NCBI GenBank assembly: GCA_024707255.1
Contig: JANQAC010000002.1
Span: 986,001-1,050,000, forward strand
Length of the DNA: 64,000 nt
Direction of reading: 5' to 3'
Source of the DNA: Asticcacaulis sp.
GTDB lineage: Bacteria; Pseudomonadota; Alphaproteobacteria; Caulobacterales; Caulobacteraceae
Of this stretch, positions 54,701 to 62,872 are shown piece by piece. The notes beneath the pieces were generated by a model. The model saw only the letters and a list, made by a program, of their open reading frames with translations, ran no database searches and was not told where the DNA came from. Position 1 is the first letter of the stretch. Every line of letters starts with the position of its first letter. The position numbers and the translations under genes were made by a program.

Positions 54701-55546
54701 GGCTCAGGACTCATTGATTGATCCAGAAGGCTACGGTAGCGGCGATGAGTATGGCTGAGAAGAATGTGTGTGCGCATCGTTCGTATCGTGTGTGTATGCG
54801 TCGCCAGTCCTTCAGTTTTGCAAACATGTTCTCGACCTTGTGGCGCTGTTTGTAGAGCCGTTTGTCGTAGTCGACCTGGATTTTTCGGTTTTGCCTTGGC
54901 GGAATGCAGGGCGTAATACCTTTTTCAATCAAGGCTTTGCGGAACCAGTCAGCGTCATAGCCACGGTCAGCCAGCAGGTCTTTAGCCTTGGGCAAAGAGT
55001 CAGGCAGCAGGGCCGCACCTTTATAGTCGCTCATCTGGCCTTCGGACAGAAGCAGCACCAAAGGCCGCCCCTGGCCGTCTGTCACAGCGTGGAGCTTTGA
55101 GTTGAGGCCGCCTTTCGTGCGACCGATGCAGCGGGAAAGAGCCCCTTTTTAAGGAGGCTTGCCGCCGTCCGATGTGCCTTCAGATGGGTTGCATCGATCA
55201 TCAGCCGGTCGGGTTCACGGGCATGTCCGGCCAGAGCCGCGAAAATGCGGTTGAACACACCCAGCCGGCTCCAGCGGATAAACCGGTTGTATAGCGTCTT
55301 GTGTGGGCCGTAACCTGACGGCGCATCTTTCCACTGAAGTCCATGTTTTATAACGTAAATAATCCCGCTCACAACCCGAAGGTCATCCACACGCGGTACC
55401 CCGTGCGACAGCGGAAAATAGGGACGGATGCGGTGGAACTGGCGCTCAGACAGCAAAAACAAATCACTCATGGCAAGTCACTCCTGAAAAGAGTGAAACA
55501 CAACAAACCTGATTTGGGAATCCTGTTAATCAACAGGTCCTGAGCC
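54701..55546. mobile_element. IS5-family (IS427-type) insertion sequence, 846 bp
   Basis: Terminal inverted repeats begin GGCTCAGGAC at both ends (left copy ..TCATTGATT, right copy ..CTGTTGATT after reverse complement). A TA target duplication flanks it (54699-54700 and 55547-55548). The length and two-frame transposase on the minus strand fit the IS427 group of IS5. It interrupts a small gene. Confidence 0.9.
54711..55471 (-). CDS. IS5-family DDE transposase in two overlapping frames
   Basis: The first frame (from 55471) has FHRIRPYFPLSHGVPRVDDL, YVIKHGLQWKDAPSGYG and the first catalytic Asp in DRLMIDATHLKAHRTA. The second frame (ending 54711) has ADRGYDADWFRKALIEKG with the second Asp and KQRHKVENMFAKLKDWRRI with the Glu of DDE. 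The frames meet at an A5-G4 run near 55145-55153, where -1 slippage (AAA AAG to the frame of GGG GCT) would join them. Programmed -1 frameshifting is usual for this group. Given other indels in the window, a sequence error is an alternative. Confidence 0.88.
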
Positions 55547-55842
55547 TAGGGACCTTGTTCCATTGGTTGATGTTTTACTTATGAATGGAAATGAATCTGC
55601 ACACGATTTTTTATGGGGTGAAAATCGCAGCGGTTACTTCGTTCACCTTAAAAGGCCGATTGATTTCTAGTTGATCGAACCGTTGTTTGAGATTCCAGAC
55701 TTTATTAAAATTGATAGAGCCACGAATTCAATTGAATGTGAAAAGAGTTGGGTTACCCTCAAGGGAGGGGTGAAAGGTAAAATTTCACTTGCTAAAAAAA
55801 TCAGGTGGCCTTCTGGGCCTTTTCTTTAAAAAGTGGCGGTGT

Positions 55843-57597
55843 TTAATCCAGATTAAGCGTCAGGTCGTCCAAAGCGTCATAGCCGGACCTAATCGCCGCC
55901 AGATGGGCGGGGGCATGGTTCAGGACATAGGCAAAAAAGATGCGCATCAGTTTGATGCGGTTGGTCAGCCAGATTTTGTCCCCGTTTTCCAGTTGTTCAC
56001 TCGCGGCCACGGCGCCTTTCAGCAGCAGCCAGCCGCCGACCAGATCGCCGGAAAGCGTCAGGTAGGTCGTGGCGGCGGTGGCGACATCAAGGGGCGCGGT
56101 CGCTTTTTGTAACAAAAGATAATCCGTGGCAGCGGAAAAGACCGCAAGCGCGGATTTCAAGACTTCACAATCTGCCTTGAAATCCGCCGGCAAGTCACTG
56201 TCCAGGAAAGATTTTATATCGTCGGCAAGTTCCTTTGCCGCCATGCCGTCGCTGCCGAGCTTTCGGCCGACCAGATCGGCGGCCTGAATGCCGTTGGTGC
56301 CTTCATAGATCGGCGCGATGCGGGCGTCGCGGTAATATTGCGCGGCGCCGGTCTCCTCGATGAAGCCCATGCCACCATGCACCTGGACCCCGGCGGACGC
56401 CACTTCAACGGCACGATCCGTGCTCCACGCCTTGGCAATGGGCACCAGAAAGTCCTCCCGGCGTTTGTGGCGTTCGGCATCATCGCCGCGCTTGACTGCA
56501 TCGATAGCCGAGGCCGTCAGCATACAGATGGCGCGCGCGGCCTCGATCTTGGCTTTCATCACGGCCAGCATCAGACGGACATCCGGATGATCATAGATCG
56601 GCGCATAGTCCTGACCGGTGATCAGTGACTTGCCCTGCCGGCGTTCCAGTGCATAGTCTTGTGCCTTCTGCCAGGCCGCATCGGCCAGGCCCACGCCTTC
56701 AAATCCGACCGCCAGGCGTGCGGCATTCATCATGGTGAACATGGCCGCCAACCCGCCATTGGGCGGGCCGATCAGTTCGGCTTGTGCGTTCTCGAACGAC
56801 ATGACGCAGGTGGGGGAGGCGTGGATGCCCAGCTTGTGTTCCAGTCCAACGCATTTGACGCTGTTGCGCGCGCCGAGACTGCCGTCCACATCGACCAGAA
56901 ATTTCGGACAGAGGAACAACGAAATGCCGCGCGTGCCTTTAGGCGCATCGGGCAGGCGGGCCAGCACCAGGTGGATGATATTTTCCGAGCCATCATGTTC
57001 ACCCCAGGTGATGAAAATCTTCTGGCCGGTAATGCGGAAGGTGCCGTCACCATTGGGTTCAGCTTTGGTGGTCAGGGCCGCCAGGTCGGAACCGGCGCCG
57101 GGTTCGGTCAGGTTCATGGTGCCCGACCATTCCCCCGCGATCAGCTTCGGCAGGAACAGGTCTTTCTGGGCTTGCGTGCCGTGTTCATGGATGGCCTCGA
57201 TGGCGCCCTGGCTCAGGGTTGGCAGCAGGGTAAAGGCCATGTTGGCGCCGTGGAACATATCAAAACAGGCTTGCTCCAGCATTTTTGGCAGGCCCTGTCC
57301 GCCATAGGCCGGATCGGCCGCCAGACCGTACCAGCCGCCTTCGGCATAGGTTTTTATGGCCTCCAGGAAGCCCGGCGCGATCACGACCCGGTCGCCTTCC
57401 AGTCGGGTGCCACCCAGATCGCCAGCGCGATTAAGCGGCGCCAGCACATCCCCGGCCAGTTGCCCGGCGGCGTCGAGCACGGCGTCACGCAGGTCGGAGT
57501 CGAAATCCGGGAAAACGGCGTGACCATAGCTGTCCGACATGCCGATGACATGATCGAGGCAGAAGGTGATATCCTTGAGACTGGGGCGGTAGGTCAT
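55843..57597 (-). CDS. Acyl-CoA dehydrogenase (DmdC/long-chain type)
   Basis: About 584 residues with FAD-dependent dehydrogenase domains. GAGSDLAALTTKAEPNGDGT and FITWGEHD lie in the middle beta domain, with NLTEPGAGSDL before them and VQVHGGMGFIEETGAAQYYRD in the C-terminal helical domain. The extra C-terminal region (YLTLSGDLVGGWLLLKGA...) fits the longer, AcylCoA_dehyd_C-containing relatives. ATG 57597 has AGGGAG; the frame runs to 57648. Electrons would go by ETF to the oxidoreductase at 8704-10392. Chain-length preference is unknown. Confidence 0.9.
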   Translation of the reverse strand: MTYRPSLKDITFCLDHVIGMSDSYGHAVFPDFDSDLRDAVLDAAGQLAGDVLAPLNRAGDLGGTRLEGDRVVIAPGFLEAIKTYAEGGWYGLAADPAYGGQGLPKMLEQACFDMFHGANMAFTLLPTLSQGAIEAIHEHGTQAQKDLFLPKLIAGEWSGTMNLTEPGAGSDLAALTTKAEPNGDGTFRITGQKIFITWGEHDGSENIIHLVLARLPDAPKGTRGISLFLCPKFLVDVDGSLGARNSVKCVGLEHKLGIHASPTCVMSFENAQAELIGPPNGGLAAMFTMMNAARLAVGFEGVGLADAAWQKAQDYALERRQGKSLITGQDYAPIYDHPDVRLMLAVMKAKIEAARAICMLTASAIDAVKRGDDAERHKRREDFLVPIAKAWSTDRAVEVASAGVQVHGGMGFIEETGAAQYYRDARIAPIYEGTNGIQAADLVGRKLGSDGMAAKELADDIKSFLDSDLPADFKADCEVLKSALAVFSAATDYLLLQKATAPLDVATAATTYLTLSGDLVGGWLLLKGAVAASEQLENGDKIWLTNRIKLMRIFFAYVLNHAPAHLAAIRSGYDALDDLTLNLD

Positions 57598-57767
57598 TTC
57601 GACTCCCTGTTTTTCAGGCAGTCTATGACGGAGAAAATCGCACCGCAAGTTTAATTTACGCGAACGTCAACTTTGATTAAATTGTAATCATGACTATTGC
57701 ATTTGTTTTTGCATGACCCCTTATGACGGGTAGTGTATGCAAGGCGTATCTGAGGAGAGTGGCCGTT

Positions 57768-59024
57768 ATGACAGATCTGACCCCGACCAGCTATAATCGT
57801 TATAGCCGCTATATTCACTGGCTGATGGCCTTCCTGATCCTGTTCATGGTCTTCCTGGGGTGGCGCTTCGAGGATAAGGATACCTTCCTGCTCAATCGCG
57901 CCAACCTGCATAAGTCGATCGGTATAACGATTTTGCTGCTGACTTTCCTGCGTATTGGCTTGCGCCTGGCTTACAAGGCGCCGCCGGAGCCGCCCATGCC
58001 GAAATGGCAGGCCCTGGCCGCCAAGGCGCTGCATCTCGGCTTCTATGTGGTGATGATCGCCCTGCCATTGTCGGGCTGGCTGATGGTCTCGACCTCAGCG
58101 CGCGAAATTCCCTTCTTCGGTATGGCCTGGCCGCATCTGCCGGTGCCGCAGAACCACGAAACGCACGAAACCTTCGAGACTGTGCATGGCCTGTTCGCCA
58201 AGCTGATCTTCTACGTCATGATCCCGCTGCATGTCTTGGCGGCGCTGAAGCACCAGTTTGTCGATAAGGATACGGTGGTCGAGCACATGGTGCCGGGTCT
58301 GACCCCGCGGCCGATCCTCAATTACCGCTGGCTCCTGCCGATCGGCGTGGTCGCATTGGCCGTGGCGCTCGGTTTTGGCATCTACAGTGGTACGCCGCTG
58401 AATGAGGGCCGGGACGCGCCGCCACCGCCGGAGGCCGCGGCCGAATCCGCCTCAGTCGAAGCGTCGGCCTCAAATGCCGCGTCTTCGACCGAAACCGCTG
58501 CGAGCGCGTCGTCTGCGGCCGCGGTGACCAACTGGATCGTCGACAAGTCAGCCACAACCATCGCCTTCGCCACCACCTTTTCCGGTGAGGTAATCAATGG
58601 TGGATTCAGCAGCTATACGGCCAGTATCGCCTTCGATCCGGAGCAACTCGACTCATCGCACGTCAAGGTGACGATCGATCTGGCCTCGGTCAATTCCGGC
58701 GATAGCGACCGCGACGGAACCTTGAAAAGTGATGCCTTCTTCAATGTCGCGGCCACGCCCAAGGCGATTTACGAGGCATCCAGCTTCACCAAAACCGACG
58801 CCACCCATTTCGTCGCCAGCGGCAAGCTGACCATGCACGGCACGACCAAACCGCTCAACCTGCCGTTCACGCTGAATATCAAGTCGGGCGTCGCCACCAT
58901 GTCGGGTACGGTCGATCTGGATCGCACGGCCTTTGGCGTTGGCACGGGTGACTGGGCCAAGACGGATTCGGTACCGGCCAAGGTGACCGTGAAAATCAAC
59001 CTGAAGGCCAAAGCGTCAAAATGA
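57768..59024 (+). CDS. Cytochrome b561 fused to a YceI domain
   Basis: The N-terminal 190 residues are a cytochrome b561-type haem protein with four helices and conserved His (YSRYIHWLMAFLILFMVFLGW, RANLHKSIGITILLL, FYVVMIALPLSGW, ETVHGLFAKLIFYVMIPLHV). After a further helix (VVALAVALGFGIYSG) and an Ala/Ser/Glu-rich linker, the C-terminal 170 residues are a YceI lipocalin-like domain (WIVDKSATTIAFATTFSGEV, DLASVNSGDSDRDGTLKSDA, GKLTMHGTTKPLNLPF), which binds isoprenoid quinones. ATG 57768 has GAGGAGAG upstream. A quinol-linked electron carrier is inferred. Overlap with tsaC is 4 bases (ATGA). Confidence 0.9.
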   Translation: MTDLTPTSYNRYSRYIHWLMAFLILFMVFLGWRFEDKDTFLLNRANLHKSIGITILLLTFLRIGLRLAYKAPPEPPMPKWQALAAKALHLGFYVVMIALPLSGWLMVSTSAREIPFFGMAWPHLPVPQNHETHETFETVHGLFAKLIFYVMIPLHVLAALKHQFVDKDTVVEHMVPGLTPRPILNYRWLLPIGVVALAVALGFGIYSGTPLNEGRDAPPPPEAAAESASVEASASNAASSTETAASASSAAAVTNWIVDKSATTIAFATTFSGEVINGGFSSYTASIAFDPEQLDSSHVKVTIDLASVNSGDSDRDGTLKSDAFFNVAATPKAIYEASSFTKTDATHFVASGKLTMHGTTKPLNLPFTLNIKSGVATMSGTVDLDRTAFGVGTGDWAKTDSVPAKVTVKINLKAKASK

Positions 59025-59938
59025 GTGACGTCGATGCGGCGGTAAGCGCTCTGCGTGAGGGTGCGCTGATCCATCTGCCGACCGAAACCGTCTATGGCCT
59101 GGGCGCGCGCGCCGACGATCCGGAAGCGGTCATCAAGGTCTTCGAGGCCAAGGGACGGCCGCGTTTCAATCCGCTGATCGTCCATGTGGGTGAAGTTGAT
59201 CTGGCCGAATGGATCGGTGTGTTCGACGACCGTGCGCGCGCCCTGGCGAAAGCCTTCTGGCCGGGACCACTGACCCTTGTTGTGCCGGTGCGCGATTCCG
59301 GCCCGGCCTGTGATCTGGCGCGCGCCGGGCTCGACAGCGTGGCCCTGCGGATGCCCGCGCATCCGATGGCGCTGGAAATACTGCGCGGTTTCGGCGGCGG
59401 TGTGGTGGCGCCTTCGGCTAATCGCTCTGGCCGGCCCAGCCCAACGACGCAAGCGGATGCCTATGAGGAAACCGGCGCCTTTGTGCAGGCGTCGCCGGAT
59501 GGTGGTGATTGTCCGGTGGGCGTGGAATCAACGGTTGTCAGTTTAATGGGGGATGCTCGCTACCTGCGTGCTGGTGCCGTAACGCGGGCGCAGGTCGAGG
59601 CGGTGATCGGGCCATTGGCCCCGGATGAAGCCGAAGGTCACCGCTCGCCTGGACGGCTAAGCCTGCACTATGCGCCGGATGCGCCGGTAAAGATCAATAT
59701 TGATACACCGTCCGCCGGTGCTGCCTATCTGTCTTTCGGCCCGACGGATTACAATGGCCCGGTTATCCAGCTCAGTACCACGCGGAATTTGCATGAAGCG
59801 GCCGCAAATCTCTTCCGGGCTTTGCGCGAGGCCGATCGTCTTAAGCCGCCGGTGATCGAAATCGCGCCTATACCGGAAGAGGGCATAGGTGAGGCAATCA
59901 ATGATCGCATCAAACGCGCGGCGGGATTTGTCGGCTAG
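59021..59938 (+). CDS. tsaC: L-threonylcarbamoyladenylate synthase (Sua5/YwlC type)
   Basis: Makes threonylcarbamoyl-AMP from Thr, bicarbonate and ATP, the first step of tRNA t6A37. LIHLPTETVYGLGARADDPE is the N-terminal motif, KGRPRFNPLIVHV the ATP/bicarbonate site, and GVVAPSANRSGRPSPTTQADA the conserved middle. The C-terminal Sua5 domain (GRLSLHYAPDAPV; SFGPTDYNG) is present, so the longer Sua5 form applies. ATG overlaps the cytochrome stop. At 305 residues it is full length. The tRNA-Thr in this window (anticodon TGT) is the type that carries t6A. Confidence 0.95.
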   Translation: MSDVDAAVSALREGALIHLPTETVYGLGARADDPEAVIKVFEAKGRPRFNPLIVHVGEVDLAEWIGVFDDRARALAKAFWPGPLTLVVPVRDSGPACDLARAGLDSVALRMPAHPMALEILRGFGGGVVAPSANRSGRPSPTTQADAYEETGAFVQASPDGGDCPVGVESTVVSLMGDARYLRAGAVTRAQVEAVIGPLAPDEAEGHRSPGRLSLHYAPDAPVKINIDTPSAGAAYLSFGPTDYNGPVIQLSTTRNLHEAAANLFRALREADRLKPPVIEIAPIPEEGIGEAINDRIKRAAGFVG

Positions 59939-60046
59939 AGCGCAATCCGATAAAGTGGATGCCACTTTTCGTATAAATTGTGCGGTAAAACAAAAAACTT
60001 AGATCAGGATATGTTTTGATAGAATCAAAACATATCCTGATCTAAG
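59936..60046. repeat. Alphaproteobacterial intergenic palindromic element, copy 2
   Basis: It carries TAGAGCGCAATCC, AAAGTG/CACTTTT and AAAACAAAAAACTTAGA like copy 1, and ends with a perfect inverted repeat: arms 59998-60020 and 60024-60046, 23 bp each, with an AGA loop. The right arm contains the yaaA stop codon (60042-60044). The hairpin probably stops transcription between the convergent genes. Confidence 0.8.
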
Positions 60047-60830
60047 CGGCCTTCTTCTTTGTCAAAAGGGCCGGCTGCGGGCGGGTAAATACCCAGTCGC
60101 TTTCCTGCGATAGATCGGCGCGGAATTGATAGTCGGCCACCCTGAAGTCCTTCAGGCCGTCGATCCGGTCGATACGGTTATCAATCATGTATCGCGCCAT
60201 CAGGCCGCGCGCCTTCTTGGCGAAGAAGGAGACGATCTTCGCTTCATTGCCCTTGATCTCCAGAAAGCGTGGACTGACGACCTTGGCCTTAAGCGCCTTG
60301 GTCAGGGCGGCGCGCGAATATTCGGTGCTGGCCAGGTTGACGAGCGTGTCATCGCCTTGCGCTTTCAACTCCTCGGTCAGGCTTTTGGCCAGGCTGTCGC
60401 CCCAGAACTGATAGAGCGACTCCGCCCGTCCTGTTTTCAGTTGCGATCCCATTTCCAGGCGGTAGGGACGGATCAGGTCAAGCGGCCGCAGTACGCCGTA
60501 AAAACCAGACAGGACGCGGACATGATCCTGCGCCCAATGCAACCCGGCTGCATCGAGCGTGCGGGCATCGAGGCCGCTATAGACATCGCCATCGAACATG
60601 AAGGCGGCGGCGCCCGGTGTCTGGTCTTCAAAGCCCTGATACCGCTCATAATTCAGCTCGCTGAGCGCCGGTGAAATATCCATCAGTTCGGCGATCTGCT
60701 TCGGCTTTAATCGCTTGAGGCTTTTCAATAGTTTTGCGCTCTGTTCTGAAAACCGCGGTTCTGTAGGGTTAATGCCGCCATCGAATGGCGTGAGGTCGAG
60801 TGACTTGGCAGGCGATAAAAGAGTGAGCAT
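60042..60830 (-). CDS. yaaA: YaaA-family peroxide stress protein
   Basis: About 262 residues. LTLLSPAKSLDLTP at the start, MDISPALSELNYERYQGF, AAFMFDGDVYSGLDARTLD and LSGFYGVLRPLDLIRPYRLEM are all YaaA (DUF328/UPF0246) motifs. In E. coli YaaA lowers free iron under peroxide stress and has a DNA-binding, hydrolase-like fold. ATG 60830 is chosen at the conserved start, since the open frame runs to 60896. The stop lies in a repeat palindrome. Confidence 0.92.
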   Translation of the reverse strand: MLTLLSPAKSLDLTPFDGGINPTEPRFSEQSAKLLKSLKRLKPKQIAELMDISPALSELNYERYQGFEDQTPGAAAFMFDGDVYSGLDARTLDAAGLHWAQDHVRVLSGFYGVLRPLDLIRPYRLEMGSQLKTGRAESLYQFWGDSLAKSLTEELKAQGDDTLVNLASTEYSRAALTKALKAKVVSPRFLEIKGNEAKIVSFFAKKARGLMARYMIDNRIDRIDGLKDFRVADYQFRADLSQESDWVFTRPQPALLTKKKAA

Positions 60831-61034
60831 GAACGTTTTTTTTAAGCTTTGCGGTTTAGGGTGCGCGTCACCGGCCAACATACGGATGTTCGACATCTAA
60901 AACAATAGAGCCGGCCTGACGTTCAGGACAGAGGCCAGTAGCGTTCCAGTTGCTTAAGTGTACCCGTAACCGATTTCGGCAGGTCCGATCTCGGCGCGTA
61001 AGTGTATGACCAAGACAATAGGGGAGCCATCCAC

Positions 61035-61826
61035 ATGCCCGTATCCGCCGGTACTGTACTTGTTCTGGAAGACAGCCGCGTCCAGGCGCAACTGATCTCG
61101 CGTATGCTCACGCCGCTGGGCTGGTCGGCGGTGCTGAGCTTCGATCACAAGATGGTTTTCCAGCAACTTAAGGCGTCGCGCGTCGATCTGCTGCTGCTGG
61201 ATGTCTATGTCGATGACGGCAATACCCTGACCTTGCTGCCGGAGATCCGCGAACTGGCGCCGGGCGTGCCGATCGCCATCATGAGTGCCGGCGGAGCGGG
61301 TGGCGCGGCGCTGAATTCGACCCTAAATGCCGCGCGGCGCGCGCAGGCGGATTTCGTCCTGCCCAAGCCCTTCGCGCCCGACGACCTGGCTATTATTCTT
61401 GATGAGGCCGCGAAGATGCGCCGCGCGCCGGTTCGGCCGAAGCATGTGCTTGTGGTCGATGACTGCCGCGTGGTCCGCAAGCTGACGACTACGGCGCTGG
61501 CGGAGGAGGGCTACCGCATCAGCGAGGCGCGTTCGATGGAGGAGGCATTCGATCGCGTCGATATCGCCCACGTCGATGTCGTCATTACTGATATCTTCAT
61601 GCCGGGCATGGGTGGAATCGAGGGGATCCAGATCATCAAATCGACATGGCCGAAGGTAGCGATTGTTGCCATGTCTGCCGGCTCGGACAATCGCGTGGGC
61701 AATGCTCAGGCGCTTTCCGCCGCCAAATATATGGGGGCGGATGCCCTGCTGCCAAAGCCGTTTTCCGCCACCGACCTGACCTATCTGATTGAAGCGATCC
61801 TGAGTGAAGCCGGCACCGTTGCCTGA
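61035..61826 (+). CDS. Double-receiver response-regulator protein, copy 1
   Basis: Two REC domains in tandem (about residues 6-125 and 135-260) and no output domain. REC1 has VLVLEDSR (acidic pocket), phospho-acceptor Asp in LLLLDVYVDDG, AIMSAGG and VLPKPFAP (Lys). REC2 has VLVVDDCR, VITDIFMPGMGG with its Asp, AIVAMSAGS and LLPKPFS. Both domains look functional. Such proteins act as phosphate shuttles or diguanylate/kinase docking partners. A GGGGAGCC ribosome site lies about 10 bases before ATG 61035. A paralog follows. Confidence 0.85.
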   Translation: MPVSAGTVLVLEDSRVQAQLISRMLTPLGWSAVLSFDHKMVFQQLKASRVDLLLLDVYVDDGNTLTLLPEIRELAPGVPIAIMSAGGAGGAALNSTLNAARRAQADFVLPKPFAPDDLAIILDEAAKMRRAPVRPKHVLVVDDCRVVRKLTTTALAEEGYRISEARSMEEAFDRVDIAHVDVVITDIFMPGMGGIEGIQIIKSTWPKVAIVAMSAGSDNRVGNAQALSAAKYMGADALLPKPFSATDLTYLIEAILSEAGTVA

Positions 61827-61982
61827 CAGGATGGCTTTATGGTTATCTGCCTGTAAACCACAATAATGGTTAAGCAAATAACTTGCATGTAAGTGGTATC
61901 TGGAAACCGTAATTGTAATATATTGCCGCATGAATCATGAAAGCTGGCGCATATAAGGGCATCTGCGGGGCGTTATTAAGAT

Positions 61983-62003
61983 TTTAAGTGTTTTTTACTT
62001 AAA
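61983..62003 (+). promoter_or_regulatory. Inverted repeat upstream of double-receiver copy 2
   Basis: TTTAAGT and ACTTAAA, spaced by GTTTTTT, lie about 42 bases before ATG 62045. They may be an operator or part of an AT-rich promoter. CtrA-like TTAA half-sites are present, but the CtrA spacing of 7 is not. Confidence 0.35.
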
Positions 62004-62044
62004 TTCGGGAAACAAGAATAAAGTCGCCGTTTCAAGGGTTCCGT

Positions 62045-62872
62045 ATGAGTCAAGGCAGCGTGCTTATAATGGATCAGAACCGTGATCTGGCGCAGCGCAT
62101 TGCCTTGATGCTGCATCAGCAGAAGTGGACATCGGTCCTGAGTTTTGATCAGAAAATGGCCATGCGGATGCTGAAGGGCAGCCGTTTCCATTTGCTGCTG
62201 TTCGATGCCTATGACGCCAATGGCGCAACAATCGAGCATATCGACCAGATCCGCGGCGAAGCCCAGGATGCGCCTCTGGCCATCATGTCCGATGGCGGTG
62301 GGCGCGGCAATGCCATCAATACCGCCATGAACCAGGCGCGTGTTGCCGGCGCGGACTTTGTCCTGCCCAAGCCGTTCAATCCGGAAAAACTGAAAAACCT
62401 GCTGGCTGATACCAATGCTTATCATCGCGCCCGCTCAAAGGATCACAATGTCCTGGTCATCGAGGACAATGAAGACCTGCGCAATGATATCTGCCGGGTG
62501 CTCAAGCAGGTGGGCTACAAGGTCTCCTATGCTGCCAATATGGAAGACGCCTTCTTCGATCATAATCTCGGTCTGATCGATGTCGTAGTGACGGCGGTGC
62601 TTATCCCCGGTATCGGCGGCATCGAAGGCACGGCGCAGATCAAGAGCGACTTTGGCCACTGCAAGGTCGTGGCCATGTCGGAAGGTGTCGACGCCACAAT
62701 TACCGCTGTTCACGTTCTGGCGGCGGCCAAGGCGGCCGGGGCGGATGCCTTGTTGCCCAAGCCTTTCACCATGCACGAACTGCTCAAGAGCGTGGCTGGT
62801 GTTATCCGCGCCAAGGATGATCCGGCGGAAGACCTGGCCCAGGCGGCTGTCGACGCGATTTTCGCGCGCTAA
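62045..62872 (+). CDS. Double-receiver protein, copy 2, second domain degenerate
   Basis: Same plan as 61035-61826. REC1: VLIMDQNRD has one acidic residue in the pocket, and LLLFDAYDANG, AIMSDGGG and VLPKPFN are present. REC2: VLVIEDNED has the pocket, but VVVTAVLIPGIGG has Ala where the phospho-Asp should be (copy 1: VVITDIFMPGMGG); AMSEGV and LLPKPFT remain. The second domain cannot be phosphorylated in the usual way and may serve as a binding module. A C-terminal extension (DPAEDLAQAAVDAIFAR) is unique to this copy. The stop overlaps the convergent oxidase stop. Confidence 0.85.
   Translation: MSQGSVLIMDQNRDLAQRIALMLHQQKWTSVLSFDQKMAMRMLKGSRFHLLLFDAYDANGATIEHIDQIRGEAQDAPLAIMSDGGGRGNAINTAMNQARVAGADFVLPKPFNPEKLKNLLADTNAYHRARSKDHNVLVIEDNEDLRNDICRVLKQVGYKVSYAANMEDAFFDHNLGLIDVVVTAVLIPGIGGIEGTAQIKSDFGHCKVVAMSEGVDATITAVHVLAAAKAAGADALLPKPFTMHELLKSVAGVIRAKDDPAEDLAQAAVDAIFAR

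Larger units (their letters stand above)
54676..55829 (+). pseudogene. Small AT-rich orphan gene interrupted by the IS element
   Basis: ATG 54676 follows a strong ribosome site (AGGGGGA, spacing 5) and opens MSLFQTLF before the IS begins at 54701. Removing the IS and one TA copy joins this in frame to RDLVPLVDVLLMNGNESAHD, then FLWGENRSGYFVHLKRPIDF, a TAG at 55668-55670, and 52 further sense codons (LIEPLFEIPDFIKIDRATNS..., ending WPSGPFL) to TAA 55827-55829. The exact in-frame junction shows a coding frame hit by transposition. The composition is much more AT-rich than its neighbours, so foreign origin is likely. I recognise no family. The TAG may be decay after disruption, or the original protein may have been only about 48 residues. 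Confidence 0.6.
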
